In this document: positions 44,425-52,269 of the stretch, in pieces
Position numbering within the stretch: the first letter of the stretch is position 1
Layout of the letters: each line of letters begins with the position of its first letter
From: Rhodococcus sp040643435
GTDB lineage: Bacteria; Actinomycetota; Actinomycetes; Mycobacteriales; Mycobacteriaceae
Direction: 5' to 3'
Length of the DNA: 64,000 bases
Assembly (NCBI RefSeq): GCF_040643435.1
Contig: NZ_JBEYUH010000007.1
Span: 228,361-292,360, forward strand
Translations under genes and position numbers: made by a program
Notes under the pieces: generated by a model
What the model saw: the letters and a program-made list of their open reading frames with translations, nothing else
Told to the model about the DNA's origin: nothing
Databases searched by the model: none

Positions 44425-44441
44425 CCGGATATGTGATCCGG
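44425..44441. promoter_or_regulatory. inverted repeat upstream of GAF regulator
   Basis: CCGGAT-ATGTG-ATCCGG is a perfect 6-bp inverted repeat with a 5-bp centre, 31 bp before the regulator start; possible autoregulatory site. Confidence 0.4.
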
Positions 44442-44472
44442 ACTACAGTATCGGGGGAGGAGGAGTCCCTGC

Positions 44473-45771
44473 ATGACGGATCGTGGAACCGCGACGACCA
44501 ATCCCTGGGTGGCACTGGGTCCGGGGGCCGACGTGGCTGCGCACGCGCGTGCGATGCTGCGAGCGCACGGCACGTTCGTCTCGGAACGCGGCGCGGATCG
44601 GCTCGACGGGGTGCGAGCGGTGGTCCGGGACTCGTGGAGCCGCAGCCTCCGGCTCGGCATCGACCCGGATGTCGTCGAACAACCCTCGTTGCTTTCGGGC
44701 CGCGAACTCGAGGAGTACCGGGCCGGGCACGCCATGTCCCTGATCCGGCCGGTGGTACGCAAGCTGCTCGTCGAGGACGCAGCGGACAGTGGTTTGCTCG
44801 TCGCGGTCACCGACGGGCAGGGAAGACTGCTGTGGGTGGAGGGCGACCATGCCGCTCGCGACCGCGCCCTGTCGATGAGCTTCGTCGAAGGTGCGGACTG
44901 GAGTGAGGACAGGGTCGGCACCAATGCTCCGGGAACAGCTCTCGCGGTGGATCATTCGGTGCAGATATTCGGGGCCGAACATTTCAACCGGACGGTGCAC
45001 GAGTGGAGCTGTTCGGCTGCCCCGGTGCACGACCCGACGAGCGGGCGCATCCTCGGCGCCATCGACATCACCGGCGGGCACCGCGTCGCCGCTCCCGAAG
45101 TCCTGCAGCTGGTTCGCGCCACCGTCGCAGCGGCGGAAGCGGAGCTGCGGCTGCATGCGCTGAACGGTCGCCCGCTGTTCTCGGCGCCGGTACCGCGCAT
45201 CGAGACGATCGGATCCGGACGTCCCGTTCTCCATCGTGGGCGCGAACGGGTGGGTCTGTCCCGACGGCATGCCGAGATCCTGCTCATCCTCGCGGATCAC
45301 CCGGAGGGCCTGAAATCCGACCGGCTCGCGACACTGCTCGACGAGGGCGAACTGGATTCGGTGACCATACGGGCGGAGATGTCGCGACTGCGCAAGGTGC
45401 TCGGGGCGCAGTATCTCGGATCGCGGCCCTACCGGCTGCTGGCCGAGTTCGAGACCGACGTCGCGGATGTGCGGAGCGCCCTCGATCGTGGGGACGTGGC
45501 GTCGGCCGTGCGCCTCTGTTCCGGCGAGATCCTGCCGGGATCGGTGGCACCGGGCATCGAGGAGATCCGCGACGAGATCCGGTCCGGGGTACGGGCTGCA
45601 GTCCTGCGCAGCGGCGACGAACAACTGCTTGCCCGCTGGACGTCGTCCGTCCACGGCCGCGAGGACCTGCCCGCGTGGGCGGCCTATCGAGCCTGCCTCG
45701 ATCCACGTTCGCCCCGATTCACGCAGGTCGATGCGGTGTTGGCTCGATTGGACAGGCAGCTCGCAACGTAG
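44473..45771 (+). CDS. GAF-domain transcriptional regulator (AcoR-like)
   Basis: A 432-residue regulator. Residues about 30-220 resemble the N-terminal GAF sensor of AcoR-type activators (VVRDSWSRSLRLGIDP, DWSEDRVGTNAPGTALA, HEWSCSAAPVHDP). The AAA+ sigma-54 module is absent. In its place is a winged-helix region (RHAEILLILADHPEGLKSDRLATLLDEG...IRAEMSRLRKVLG). It precedes an aldehyde dehydrogenase gene by 68 bp on the same strand and likely controls it in response to an alcohol or aldehyde. ATG 44473 follows GGGGGAGGAGG. Confidence 0.8.
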   Translation: MTDRGTATTNPWVALGPGADVAAHARAMLRAHGTFVSERGADRLDGVRAVVRDSWSRSLRLGIDPDVVEQPSLLSGRELEEYRAGHAMSLIRPVVRKLLVEDAADSGLLVAVTDGQGRLLWVEGDHAARDRALSMSFVEGADWSEDRVGTNAPGTALAVDHSVQIFGAEHFNRTVHEWSCSAAPVHDPTSGRILGAIDITGGHRVAAPEVLQLVRATVAAAEAELRLHALNGRPLFSAPVPRIETIGSGRPVLHRGRERVGLSRRHAEILLILADHPEGLKSDRLATLLDEGELDSVTIRAEMSRLRKVLGAQYLGSRPYRLLAEFETDVADVRSALDRGDVASAVRLCSGEILPGSVAPGIEEIRDEIRSGVRAAVLRSGDEQLLARWTSSVHGREDLPAWAAYRACLDPRSPRFTQVDAVLARLDRQLAT

Positions 45772-45839
45772 TTGCAACCCTCCCGCTCGTAGTGTCGGGG
45801 ATCACATACACCGACCGCTCGACGCTGCAGGAGATCCAC

Positions 45840-47363
45840 ATGACCGTGTACGCCCGTCCCGGTTCACCCGATGCCCTCATGTCGTTCCGGCCCCGCTACG
45901 ACAACTGGATCGGAGGCGAGTGGGTGCCGCCGGCGAAGGGGGAATACTTCGAGAACCTCACCCCCGTCACCGGGCAGGTCTTCACCGAGGTTGCTCGGGG
46001 CACCGAGGAAGACATCGAACTTGCGCTCGACGCCGCCCACGCCGCCGCACCTGCGTGGGGGAAGACCTCTCCTGCCGAACGCGCGGTGATCCTCAACAAG
46101 ATCGCCGACCGCATCGAGGAGAACCTCGAACAGATCGCGCTCGCCGAGTCGTGGGACAACGGCAAGCCGATCCGTGAGACCCTCAACGCCGACATTCCGC
46201 TCGCGATCGACCATTTCCGCTACTTCGCGGGAGCCATTCGCGCGCAGGAAGGTTCGATCTCCGAGATCGATTCCGAGACGGTCGCGTACCACTTCCACGA
46301 ACCGCTCGGTGTCGTGGGCCAGATCATTCCGTGGAACTTTCCGATCCTCATGGCGGTGTGGAAACTCGCTCCCGCCCTGGCCGCCGGCAACGCCGTCGTC
46401 CTCAAGCCCGCCGAGCAGACCCCCGCGTCGATCCTGCACCTGATCTCCGTCATCGGTGATCTGCTGCCGCCCGGGGTGGTCAACATCGTCAACGGCTTCG
46501 GTGTGGAAGCCGGAAAGCCGCTTGCGTCCAGCCCGCGCATCCGCAAGATCGCCTTCACCGGCGAGACCACCACCGGGCGACTGATCATGCAGTACGCCTC
46601 GCAGAACCTGATCCCTGTCACCCTCGAACTCGGTGGCAAGAGCCCCAACATCTTCTTCTCCGACGTGCTGTCCGCGAACGACGACTACCAGGACAAGGCG
46701 CTCGAAGGCTTCACGATGTTCGCGCTCAATCAGGGCGAGGTGTGCACGTGCCCGTCACGTGCCCTGATCCAGCAGGACATCTTCGACGACTTCCTCTCGC
46801 TCGCCGCGGTTCGCACCAAGGCTGTCCGGCAGGGCGATCCGCTCGACACCGAGACGATGATCGGCGCTCAGGCATCGAACGACCAGCTCGAGAAGATCCT
46901 GTCGTACATCGAGATCGGCAAGAGTGAAGGCGCCAAGGTCATCACAGGCGGGGAGCGCGCGGATCTCGGCGGCGACCTCTCCGGTGGCTACTACGTGCAG
47001 CCGACCATCTTCCAGGGCGACAACCGGATGCGCATCTTCCAGGAGGAGATCTTCGGGCCGGTCGTGTCCGTCACCTCGTTCCGTGACTTCGACGACGCGA
47101 TCTCGATCGCCAACGACACCCTCTACGGACTCGGAGCGGGTGTCTGGTCGCGTGACGGGGGAGTCGCCTACCGAGCGGGTCGCGCCATCCAGGCCGGCCG
47201 GGTGTGGACGAACACCTACCACCAGTATCCCGCGCACGCGGCCTTCGGCGGCTACAAGCAGTCGGGTATCGGCCGCGAGAACCACCACATGATGCTCGAC
47301 CACTACCAGCAGACGAAGAACCTGCTCGTGTCCTACGCGCCCAAGGCGCAGGGCTTCTTCTGA
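45840..47363 (+). CDS. NAD-dependent aldehyde dehydrogenase
   Basis: A 507-residue ALDH superfamily enzyme of the ThcA/acetaldehyde dehydrogenase group. The NAD region is IIPWNFPILM, the catalytic Glu is in LELGGKSPN, and the catalytic Cys in QGEVCTCPSR. It has YRAGRAIQAGRVWTN and GYKQSGIGRENH near the C-terminus. It oxidises aldehydes formed by alcohol dehydrogenases to acids. ATG 45840 follows GCAGGAG. DUF779 lies 75 bp downstream; this pair is widely conserved. Confidence 0.9.
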   Translation: MTVYARPGSPDALMSFRPRYDNWIGGEWVPPAKGEYFENLTPVTGQVFTEVARGTEEDIELALDAAHAAAPAWGKTSPAERAVILNKIADRIEENLEQIALAESWDNGKPIRETLNADIPLAIDHFRYFAGAIRAQEGSISEIDSETVAYHFHEPLGVVGQIIPWNFPILMAVWKLAPALAAGNAVVLKPAEQTPASILHLISVIGDLLPPGVVNIVNGFGVEAGKPLASSPRIRKIAFTGETTTGRLIMQYASQNLIPVTLELGGKSPNIFFSDVLSANDDYQDKALEGFTMFALNQGEVCTCPSRALIQQDIFDDFLSLAAVRTKAVRQGDPLDTETMIGAQASNDQLEKILSYIEIGKSEGAKVITGGERADLGGDLSGGYYVQPTIFQGDNRMRIFQEEIFGPVVSVTSFRDFDDAISIANDTLYGLGAGVWSRDGGVAYRAGRAIQAGRVWTNTYHQYPAHAAFGGYKQSGIGRENHHMMLDHYQQTKNLLVSYAPKAQGFF

Positions 47364-47438
47364 TCCGCCTCGGGGACCCGCATCGCTCGTCCCGGGCGGT
47401 GCGGGCGCCGGTCGGAGTTCGCGAACGAAAGGTGAACG

Positions 47439-48032
47439 GTGTCGACGACCCCTGCCCGGTTGCTGGCCACGGTTGCGGCCGTGGACCTTCTGCGACGTCT
47501 GGTCGCCCGCAACGGATCGCTGATGATGCACCAGTCGGGAGGGTGCTGCGACGGGTCGTCGCCGATGTGCTTTCTCGACGGTGAGTTTCTCGTGGGCGAT
47601 CGTGACGTCCTGGTCGGGGTGCTCGACCTCCGCCTCGACGCCGGAGAGACGCGTCCCGACCCGCCTTCCGGTTCCTACGCCGTCCCGGTGTGGATCTCGG
47701 GTTCGCAGTTCGAGGCATGGAAACACACGTGCCTCGTGCTCGATGTGGTTCCCGGAAGAGGCGCCGGCTTCAGCCTCGAAAGCCCCGAGGTCGTGCGATT
47801 CCTTTCGCGGGGAAGGGCATTCACCGGCGAGGAGATCGCCGCGCTGGCGTCGTCCGGCGTGGTGCTCGGCCGGGACTGGGCCGACGGTGCCCGGCCCGGC
47901 GCATCGCCGGCGCCGCTCGTGGTGAGTGACGCCGGCGATGCGTGCCCGGTACCTCAGCGGTCGACGACGGACACCCGAGGTGGCGCGGAGGCGCTCGCGG
48001 GAGAGGTCGACCCACCGGCGAGTGCCTGGTAG
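47439..48032 (+). CDS. DUF779 family protein
   Basis: A 197-residue protein with the family pattern HQSGGCCDGSSPMCF and DVLVGVL, then WISGSQFEAWKHTCLVLDVV. DUF779 proteins accompany ThcA-type aldehyde dehydrogenases and are of unknown function. The conserved domain ends near residue 130, while the tail of about 65 residues is low-complexity and runs 79 bp into the convergent DUF418 gene, so it may be non-functional. GTG 47439 is used. Confidence 0.8.
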   Translation: MSTTPARLLATVAAVDLLRRLVARNGSLMMHQSGGCCDGSSPMCFLDGEFLVGDRDVLVGVLDLRLDAGETRPDPPSGSYAVPVWISGSQFEAWKHTCLVLDVVPGRGAGFSLESPEVVRFLSRGRAFTGEEIAALASSGVVLGRDWADGARPGASPAPLVVSDAGDACPVPQRSTTDTRGGAEALAGEVDPPASAW

Positions 48033-49144
48033 CTCACGTTCCAGAGCCATTCCACCGGTCCACGCTCGAAGCGGGTCAGCCACAGTCGCGCGACGACCAC
48101 GAGTGTCGCGGACACGACGGCGAACAGGGCTACGGTGGCCGGGACGATCGTGGTGCCGTCCAGGCGTGCGGCCAAGCCGAATCCCCAGCCGTAACACGCG
48201 ATTGAGCACAGTACGTTCTGTAAGATGTAGCAGCTCAGTGCCATTCGTCCCACGGGGGCGAGCGTCGAGCCGATGCTCCCAGGGGTGCGGCCGTCGGCAT
48301 AGTGGTGTGCAACGGCTGCGAGAAGTGCGAAGGCCACGATCGGAGCTGTGCCGTAGCGGCCGAGGACGAGTCCCGCGTCGGACCCGGACAGGCCGAGCGC
48401 AAAGTCGAGGGGGAGGGCAACACCGAAACCGGCGATCATCAGAGTGCGGCGGAGTCGGGCGCGTCCCGGATCGAGGATGCCGCCCGCGTAAAGGCGCGCC
48501 CCGATCAGGAAGAGGGCAATCGACAGGGGCAAGATGAATACGGTCTCCAGCCGGAACAACGCGAAGTTCTCGGCGCGGAAGACGACCAGATCCCAAAAGG
48601 TGCCGTCCGCATACGGATTCGGAGACAGTGTCCGGTTGCCCGGATTCGGGGGCAGCGCGGCAAGAGCAGTGATCGCGACGGCGAGCATCGCGACATGCAG
48701 GGCGAGCGCGCAGGCGATCCATATTCTCTGGGACCGCATGCCGGTGGACAGGACGAAGGCGACGACGAGTCCGGTGATCGCATACCCGGTGAGTACGTCG
48801 AACTCGGTGAACAGAAAGTAGTGCAGCACTCCGTCGAGCATGAGAAGTCCTGCACGCCACGGGTATTTACCGGGCCACGGAATACCTCGTGCGGCCGCCG
48901 AGCGTTGCTGGATCGCGAGCCCGATGCCGAACATGATCGTCAGGAGGCCGAGGAACTTTCCCTGGGTCACCTGTTGCAGCACGTCCTGGACGAAACTCCA
49001 TCCGCCGGTCGCCCGTCCGGTTCCGTTGATGTAGCCGACCAGCCCTTCCGCGTTGGTGAAGATCCAGATGTTCGTGCCGAGAGTGCCGAGGATTGCGATC
49101 CCGCGCAGAATGTCGAGTGCCGCGTATCGGGGTGTAGTGCTCAT
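47954..49144 (-). CDS. DUF418 family membrane protein
   Basis: A 396-residue integral membrane protein with about ten hydrophobic segments. It starts with the family hallmark YAALDILRGIAILGTLGTNI and has the C-terminal DUF418 region FERGPVEWLWNVSYQALAG. The family is related to acyltransferase-type membrane proteins, with unknown function. ATG 49144, with AAGGG six bases upstream, is preferred over ATG 49159. It is divergent from a TetR gene with two palindromic operators between, so it is the likely repressor target. Confidence 0.85.
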   Translation of the reverse strand: MSTTPRYAALDILRGIAILGTLGTNIWIFTNAEGLVGYINGTGRATGGWSFVQDVLQQVTQGKFLGLLTIMFGIGLAIQQRSAAARGIPWPGKYPWRAGLLMLDGVLHYFLFTEFDVLTGYAITGLVVAFVLSTGMRSQRIWIACALALHVAMLAVAITALAALPPNPGNRTLSPNPYADGTFWDLVVFRAENFALFRLETVFILPLSIALFLIGARLYAGGILDPGRARLRRTLMIAGFGVALPLDFALGLSGSDAGLVLGRYGTAPIVAFALLAAVAHHYADGRTPGSIGSTLAPVGRMALSCYILQNVLCSIACYGWGFGLAARLDGTTIVPATVALFAVVSATLVVVARLWLTRFERGPVEWLWNVSYQALAGGSTSPASASAPPRVSVVDR

Positions 49145-49177
49145 GGAAATCCCTTCCATGGGGATACAGAGCTCGAG

Positions 49178-49193
49178 TAGCACGATCGTGCTA
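49178..49193. promoter_or_regulatory. TetR operator copy 1
   Basis: TAGCACGATCGTGCTA is a perfect 16-bp palindrome in the 88-bp space between the DUF418 and TetR genes. A second copy lies 29 bp away. Confidence 0.75.
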
Positions 49194-49206
49194 GCAAAAA
49201 GGATGC

Positions 49207-49222
49207 TAGCACGATCGTGTTA
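49207..49222. promoter_or_regulatory. TetR operator copy 2
   Basis: TAGCACGATCGTGTTA differs from copy 1 at one base only and lies 11 bp before the TetR start. The pair should bind the TetR dimer to control both divergent promoters. Confidence 0.75.
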
Positions 49223-49232
49223 ATATGATCCA

Positions 49233-49817
49233 GTGCCGAAACTGATCGATCACGACACGCGCCAGCAGGAGATCTCGGAGGCTGTCTGGCGGCTCATCCT
49301 TCGGGGGGGCGTCGGGGCGGTGTCGATCCGGGAGGTCGCCGCCGAAGCGGGCCTGTCCACCGGTTCCGTGCGGCACGTCTTCGCAAGCAAGTCGGCGCTG
49401 CTCGGGTACTCGATGCGACTGGTGCACGAGCGAGCGGCGGCGCGGGCCGCGTCGCACGTGGACCTGACGGATGTTCGGAAAAGCGCACTCGCGATCCTGT
49501 GCGAGTTTCTGCCCCTCGATGACCTCCGCCGCTGCGAGATGCTGGTCAATCTCGCGCTCATCGCGGAAGCGCCTGGCCATCCGGAACTCGGCGTTATCGC
49601 TGCCGACGCTCAGATCGCCTTACGCGAGGGATGCGCGAACATCCTGCGGGGGCTCTCCGGGTCGGGGCTCGTAGCGGCCGGCCTCGACCTCGGGGTCGAG
49701 GCAGCGCGCCTGCACGCCCTCGTCGACGGTCTCGCGATGCACGTGCTCGTCGGAGGGGGCGACACCCCGGAATCGGCAGTGGCCGTTCTCGAGGCACATA
49801 TCGATTCGCTCGCCTGA
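49233..49817 (+). CDS. TetR family transcriptional regulator
   Basis: A 194-residue TetR protein. Its helix-turn-helix VSIREVAAEAGLSTGSVRHVFASKSALL lies at about residues 30-57. The C-terminal domain belongs to the TetR_C group seen in BetI/AcrR relatives. GTG 49233 gives MPKLIDHDTRQQEI. It is preceded by two copies of a 16-bp palindrome and so probably represses itself and the DUF418 gene. Confidence 0.88.
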   Translation: MPKLIDHDTRQQEISEAVWRLILRGGVGAVSIREVAAEAGLSTGSVRHVFASKSALLGYSMRLVHERAAARAASHVDLTDVRKSALAILCEFLPLDDLRRCEMLVNLALIAEAPGHPELGVIAADAQIALREGCANILRGLSGSGLVAAGLDLGVEAARLHALVDGLAMHVLVGGGDTPESAVAVLEAHIDSLA

Positions 49818-49974
49818 CTCGATTCGCTCGCTGCCTGCGGTCTCGCTGCCTCCCTCGGGGCGCCGTGCCCGGGTGGTTCACCCGTCGAGTGCGCCGGTGC
49901 GCCAGAATCGGTGGCGGAATCCGTCCGGATTCCGTTGGTGACGTGAGCGCCCCTGGGTGCGACGAGGAGTGGTG

Positions 49975-50523
49975 ATGGCCTTCGCGGGCAATGTGGACGA
50001 ACTGGCGCTGCTGCAGACGGTGCGATTGAAGAAGCAGGCCACCGCCGAGGTGATCGCCGCGCATCTCGGGGTATCGGTGGCGGCGGGGGAGGCAGCGGTC
50101 GCCGCGCTGCTCCAGCAGGGCAAGGCTGCAGAGAACGACGGCGGGATCAGTCTCACCGACAAGGGCACCTCCGAGCTGAACGACCAGCTCGAGGCGGAGC
50201 GGGTCTCGATCGACGAAGACTCGATCTCGGAGCTCTACGACCGGTTCCTGCCGCTCGACGAGGAACTTCCGACACTCCTCGAGGACACCGAGGCCGACGG
50301 ATTCGTCGATGCCCTCCTCGACCTCGACCGGCGTGCGCAGAGCCTGTTCGACGACGTGTCGGCCTTCGTTCCGCGACTGTCGCGCTATCAGGACCTGTTC
50401 GCCGAAGCGCTGCAGAAGATCAAGGGCGGCTCGCTCGCGTGGGCCACTGCGGCCAACATCGACTCCTACGCGTCGGTGTGGAGCGAGATGCGGCAGGAGA
50501 TCGCAGGCGCAGCCGGCCGCTGA
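49975..50523 (+). CDS. small winged-helix-domain protein of unknown function
   Basis: A 182-residue protein. Residues about 8-70 look like a winged helix (LLQTVRLKKQATAEVIAAHLGVSVAAGEAAVAALLQQGKAA, then ISLTDKG), and the C-terminal half is a helical acidic domain with conserved-looking tryptophans. No specific family was recognised. ATG 49975 follows GAGGAG. It stands alone between a TetR gene and an MFS gene, so its target cannot be deduced. Confidence 0.65.
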   Translation: MAFAGNVDELALLQTVRLKKQATAEVIAAHLGVSVAAGEAAVAALLQQGKAAENDGGISLTDKGTSELNDQLEAERVSIDEDSISELYDRFLPLDEELPTLLEDTEADGFVDALLDLDRRAQSLFDDVSAFVPRLSRYQDLFAEALQKIKGGSLAWATAANIDSYASVWSEMRQEIAGAAGR

Positions 50524-50548
50524 GATTCTCGTTCGTTCGGCGCACTAT

Positions 50549-50562
50549 GTGATCGCGGTCAC
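50549..50562. promoter_or_regulatory. CRP/GlxR-like site 1
   Basis: GTGA-TCGCGG-TCAC matches the Crp-type consensus GTGA-N6-TCAC. Lies 109 bp upstream of the transporter start. Confidence 0.5.
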
Positions 50563-50592
50563 CCCTTCCCCCCTTTCGGGGGTGGTGAGGGG

Positions 50593-50606
50593 GTGAGCCG
50601 GATCAC
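50593..50606. promoter_or_regulatory. CRP/GlxR-like site 2
   Basis: GTGA-GCCGGA-TCAC, a second Crp-type match 44 bp from site 1 and on the same face of the helix (four turns). Confidence 0.5.
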
Positions 50607-50670
50607 TACCTTTCGTTCATCCGCGGAGGCGATCACGCCCGCGGTTCGAACGGACAAACGGAGGACTCAC

Positions 50671-52167
50671 GTGACCAGTGTGTCGACCCCCGGGGCTGCC
50701 GAACCCCCCGTCGCCCGATCGGTGGAAGAACCCCGGCCCGGGCCATCCGCATCCCACCGGGCGGAGCATTCGAAGAAGGGCCCCGGCATCCGGCGTGTCG
50801 CCGTGGCCAGTTGCATGGGCACGACGATCGAGTTCTACGACTTCTTCATCTACGGCACTGCCGCAGCGCTCGTCTTCCCGACCGTCTTCTTTCCGGCCCT
50901 CGGATCGACTGCGGGAACAGTGGCGTCCTTCGCCACCTTCGCCGTCGCCTTCATCGCCCGCCCCGTGGGCGCAATGTTGTTCGGGCACTTCGGTGATCGC
51001 ATCGGCCGCAAGAAGACGCTCATCTCCACGTTGCTGCTCATGGGCATCTCCACGTTGCTCATCGGTCTTCTTCCCGGCGCCGAGACGATCGGTATCGCCG
51101 CACCGATCATCCTCGTGCTGTTGCGATTCGGTCAGGGATTCGCGGTGGGTGGCGAATGGGCCGGTGCGACACTGCTCACGGCCGAGTACGCGCCGCCGGG
51201 ACAACGCGGGTTGTACGCGATGTTCCCGCAACTCGGACCCGCCATCGCCTTCGCCCTGTCGAGCGGAACCTTCCTGTTCACCGGTCTGGCCCTCGGCGAC
51301 ACCAACGAGGCCTTCCTCACCTACGGCTGGCGAATCCCGTTCCTGCTCAGCATCGTCCTCGTCGGTATCGGCCTCTACATGCGCCTCGCCATCGAGGAGA
51401 CCCCGGTCTTCCGTGCTGATCAGGAGGCCCGCCTCCGTGCCGAGCAGGAGGCTCGCCTCCGTGCTGATCAGGAGGCCCGCCTCCGTGCTGATCAGGAGGC
51501 CCGCCTCCGTGCCGAGGGGGAGGCCCGGCGCAACGATCTCGCCGCGGACGTCGCCGCACCCCGCCGGCTGCCCTTCCTCGATGCTGTGCGTCACCAGGCC
51601 AAGGAGATTCTCCTCGCAGGCGGCGCGCTCGCGATCATGTTCGCCTTCTTCTACATGGGTACGGCGTACCTGACCAGCTACGCGACCGGCACCCTCGGAT
51701 TCGGCCGACCGTTCGTCCTCACGGTGGGCATCGCCTCGTCGCTGGTGTTCGGACTCGCGATCGTGCTGTCCGCGCTGTATTCCGACCGCGTGGGGCGACG
51801 AAAGGTCATCATGATCTCGTGCGGATTCTCGGTGGTCTGGGCCCTGGTGTTGTTCCCGCTCCTCGACACCGGTTCACCGATCGCGTTCGTCGTCGGAATG
51901 ATGACCACCCTCGCGATCTTCGGAGTCGCCTACGGCCCGTGCGGCGCCCTGTTGCCCGAGATGTTCGCGACCCGCTACCGCTACACCGGCGCCGGACTCG
52001 GTTACAACTTCGCCGGTGTTCTGGGCGGGGCCATCCCACCGATGATCGCTGCCCCGCTCGCTGCCTCCTACGGCGGCTTCGCGATCGGGATCATGCTGGC
52101 AGGAATCGGCCTGGTGAGCCTGATCTGCACGGCGGCACTCGTCGAAACCCGCGGCCGAGCACTCTGA
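50671..52167 (+). CDS. MHS family MFS transporter
   Basis: A 498-residue major facilitator superfamily permease of the metabolite:H+ symporter group. The first helix region MGTTIEFYDFFIYG and the loop GHFGDRIGRKKTL are family signatures; GGEWAGATLL follows in helix 5. Members import dicarboxylates, shikimate or other organic acids. GTG 50671 has GGAGGA upstream; an in-frame GTG 78 bp earlier would overlap the CRP-like site 2. The central cytoplasmic loop contains five 8-residue repeats that are absent from typical relatives. It is followed 102 bp later by a CoA ligase gene, suggesting that the imported acid is activated. Confidence 0.85.
   Translation: MTSVSTPGAAEPPVARSVEEPRPGPSASHRAEHSKKGPGIRRVAVASCMGTTIEFYDFFIYGTAAALVFPTVFFPALGSTAGTVASFATFAVAFIARPVGAMLFGHFGDRIGRKKTLISTLLLMGISTLLIGLLPGAETIGIAAPIILVLLRFGQGFAVGGEWAGATLLTAEYAPPGQRGLYAMFPQLGPAIAFALSSGTFLFTGLALGDTNEAFLTYGWRIPFLLSIVLVGIGLYMRLAIEETPVFRADQEARLRAEQEARLRADQEARLRADQEARLRAEGEARRNDLAADVAAPRRLPFLDAVRHQAKEILLAGGALAIMFAFFYMGTAYLTSYATGTLGFGRPFVLTVGIASSLVFGLAIVLSALYSDRVGRRKVIMISCGFSVVWALVLFPLLDTGSPIAFVVGMMTTLAIFGVAYGPCGALLPEMFATRYRYTGAGLGYNFAGVLGGAIPPMIAAPLAASYGGFAIGIMLAGIGLVSLICTAALVETRGRAL
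51412..51531 (+). repeat. 24-bp in-frame minisatellite in MHS transporter
   Basis: Five 24-bp units encode RADQEARL, RAEQEARL, RADQEARL, RADQEARL and RAEGEARR. They extend the central loop between helices 6 and 7 by 40 charged residues that would form an amphipathic helix. Confidence 0.9.
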
Positions 52168-52269
52168 CCGATCCCACCGATCCGTCCACACACCGTCCCC
52201 GGCAGCGGCCACCCGGCAGAACCCGGGCGGCCGCTCGCCGACGTATCCGACTCGAAAAAGGAGAACGCG

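Noticed and set aside
51412..51531. CRISPR-like repeat array
   Set aside because: Units are contiguous with no spacers, 24 bp and in frame with a transporter; it is a coding minisatellite.
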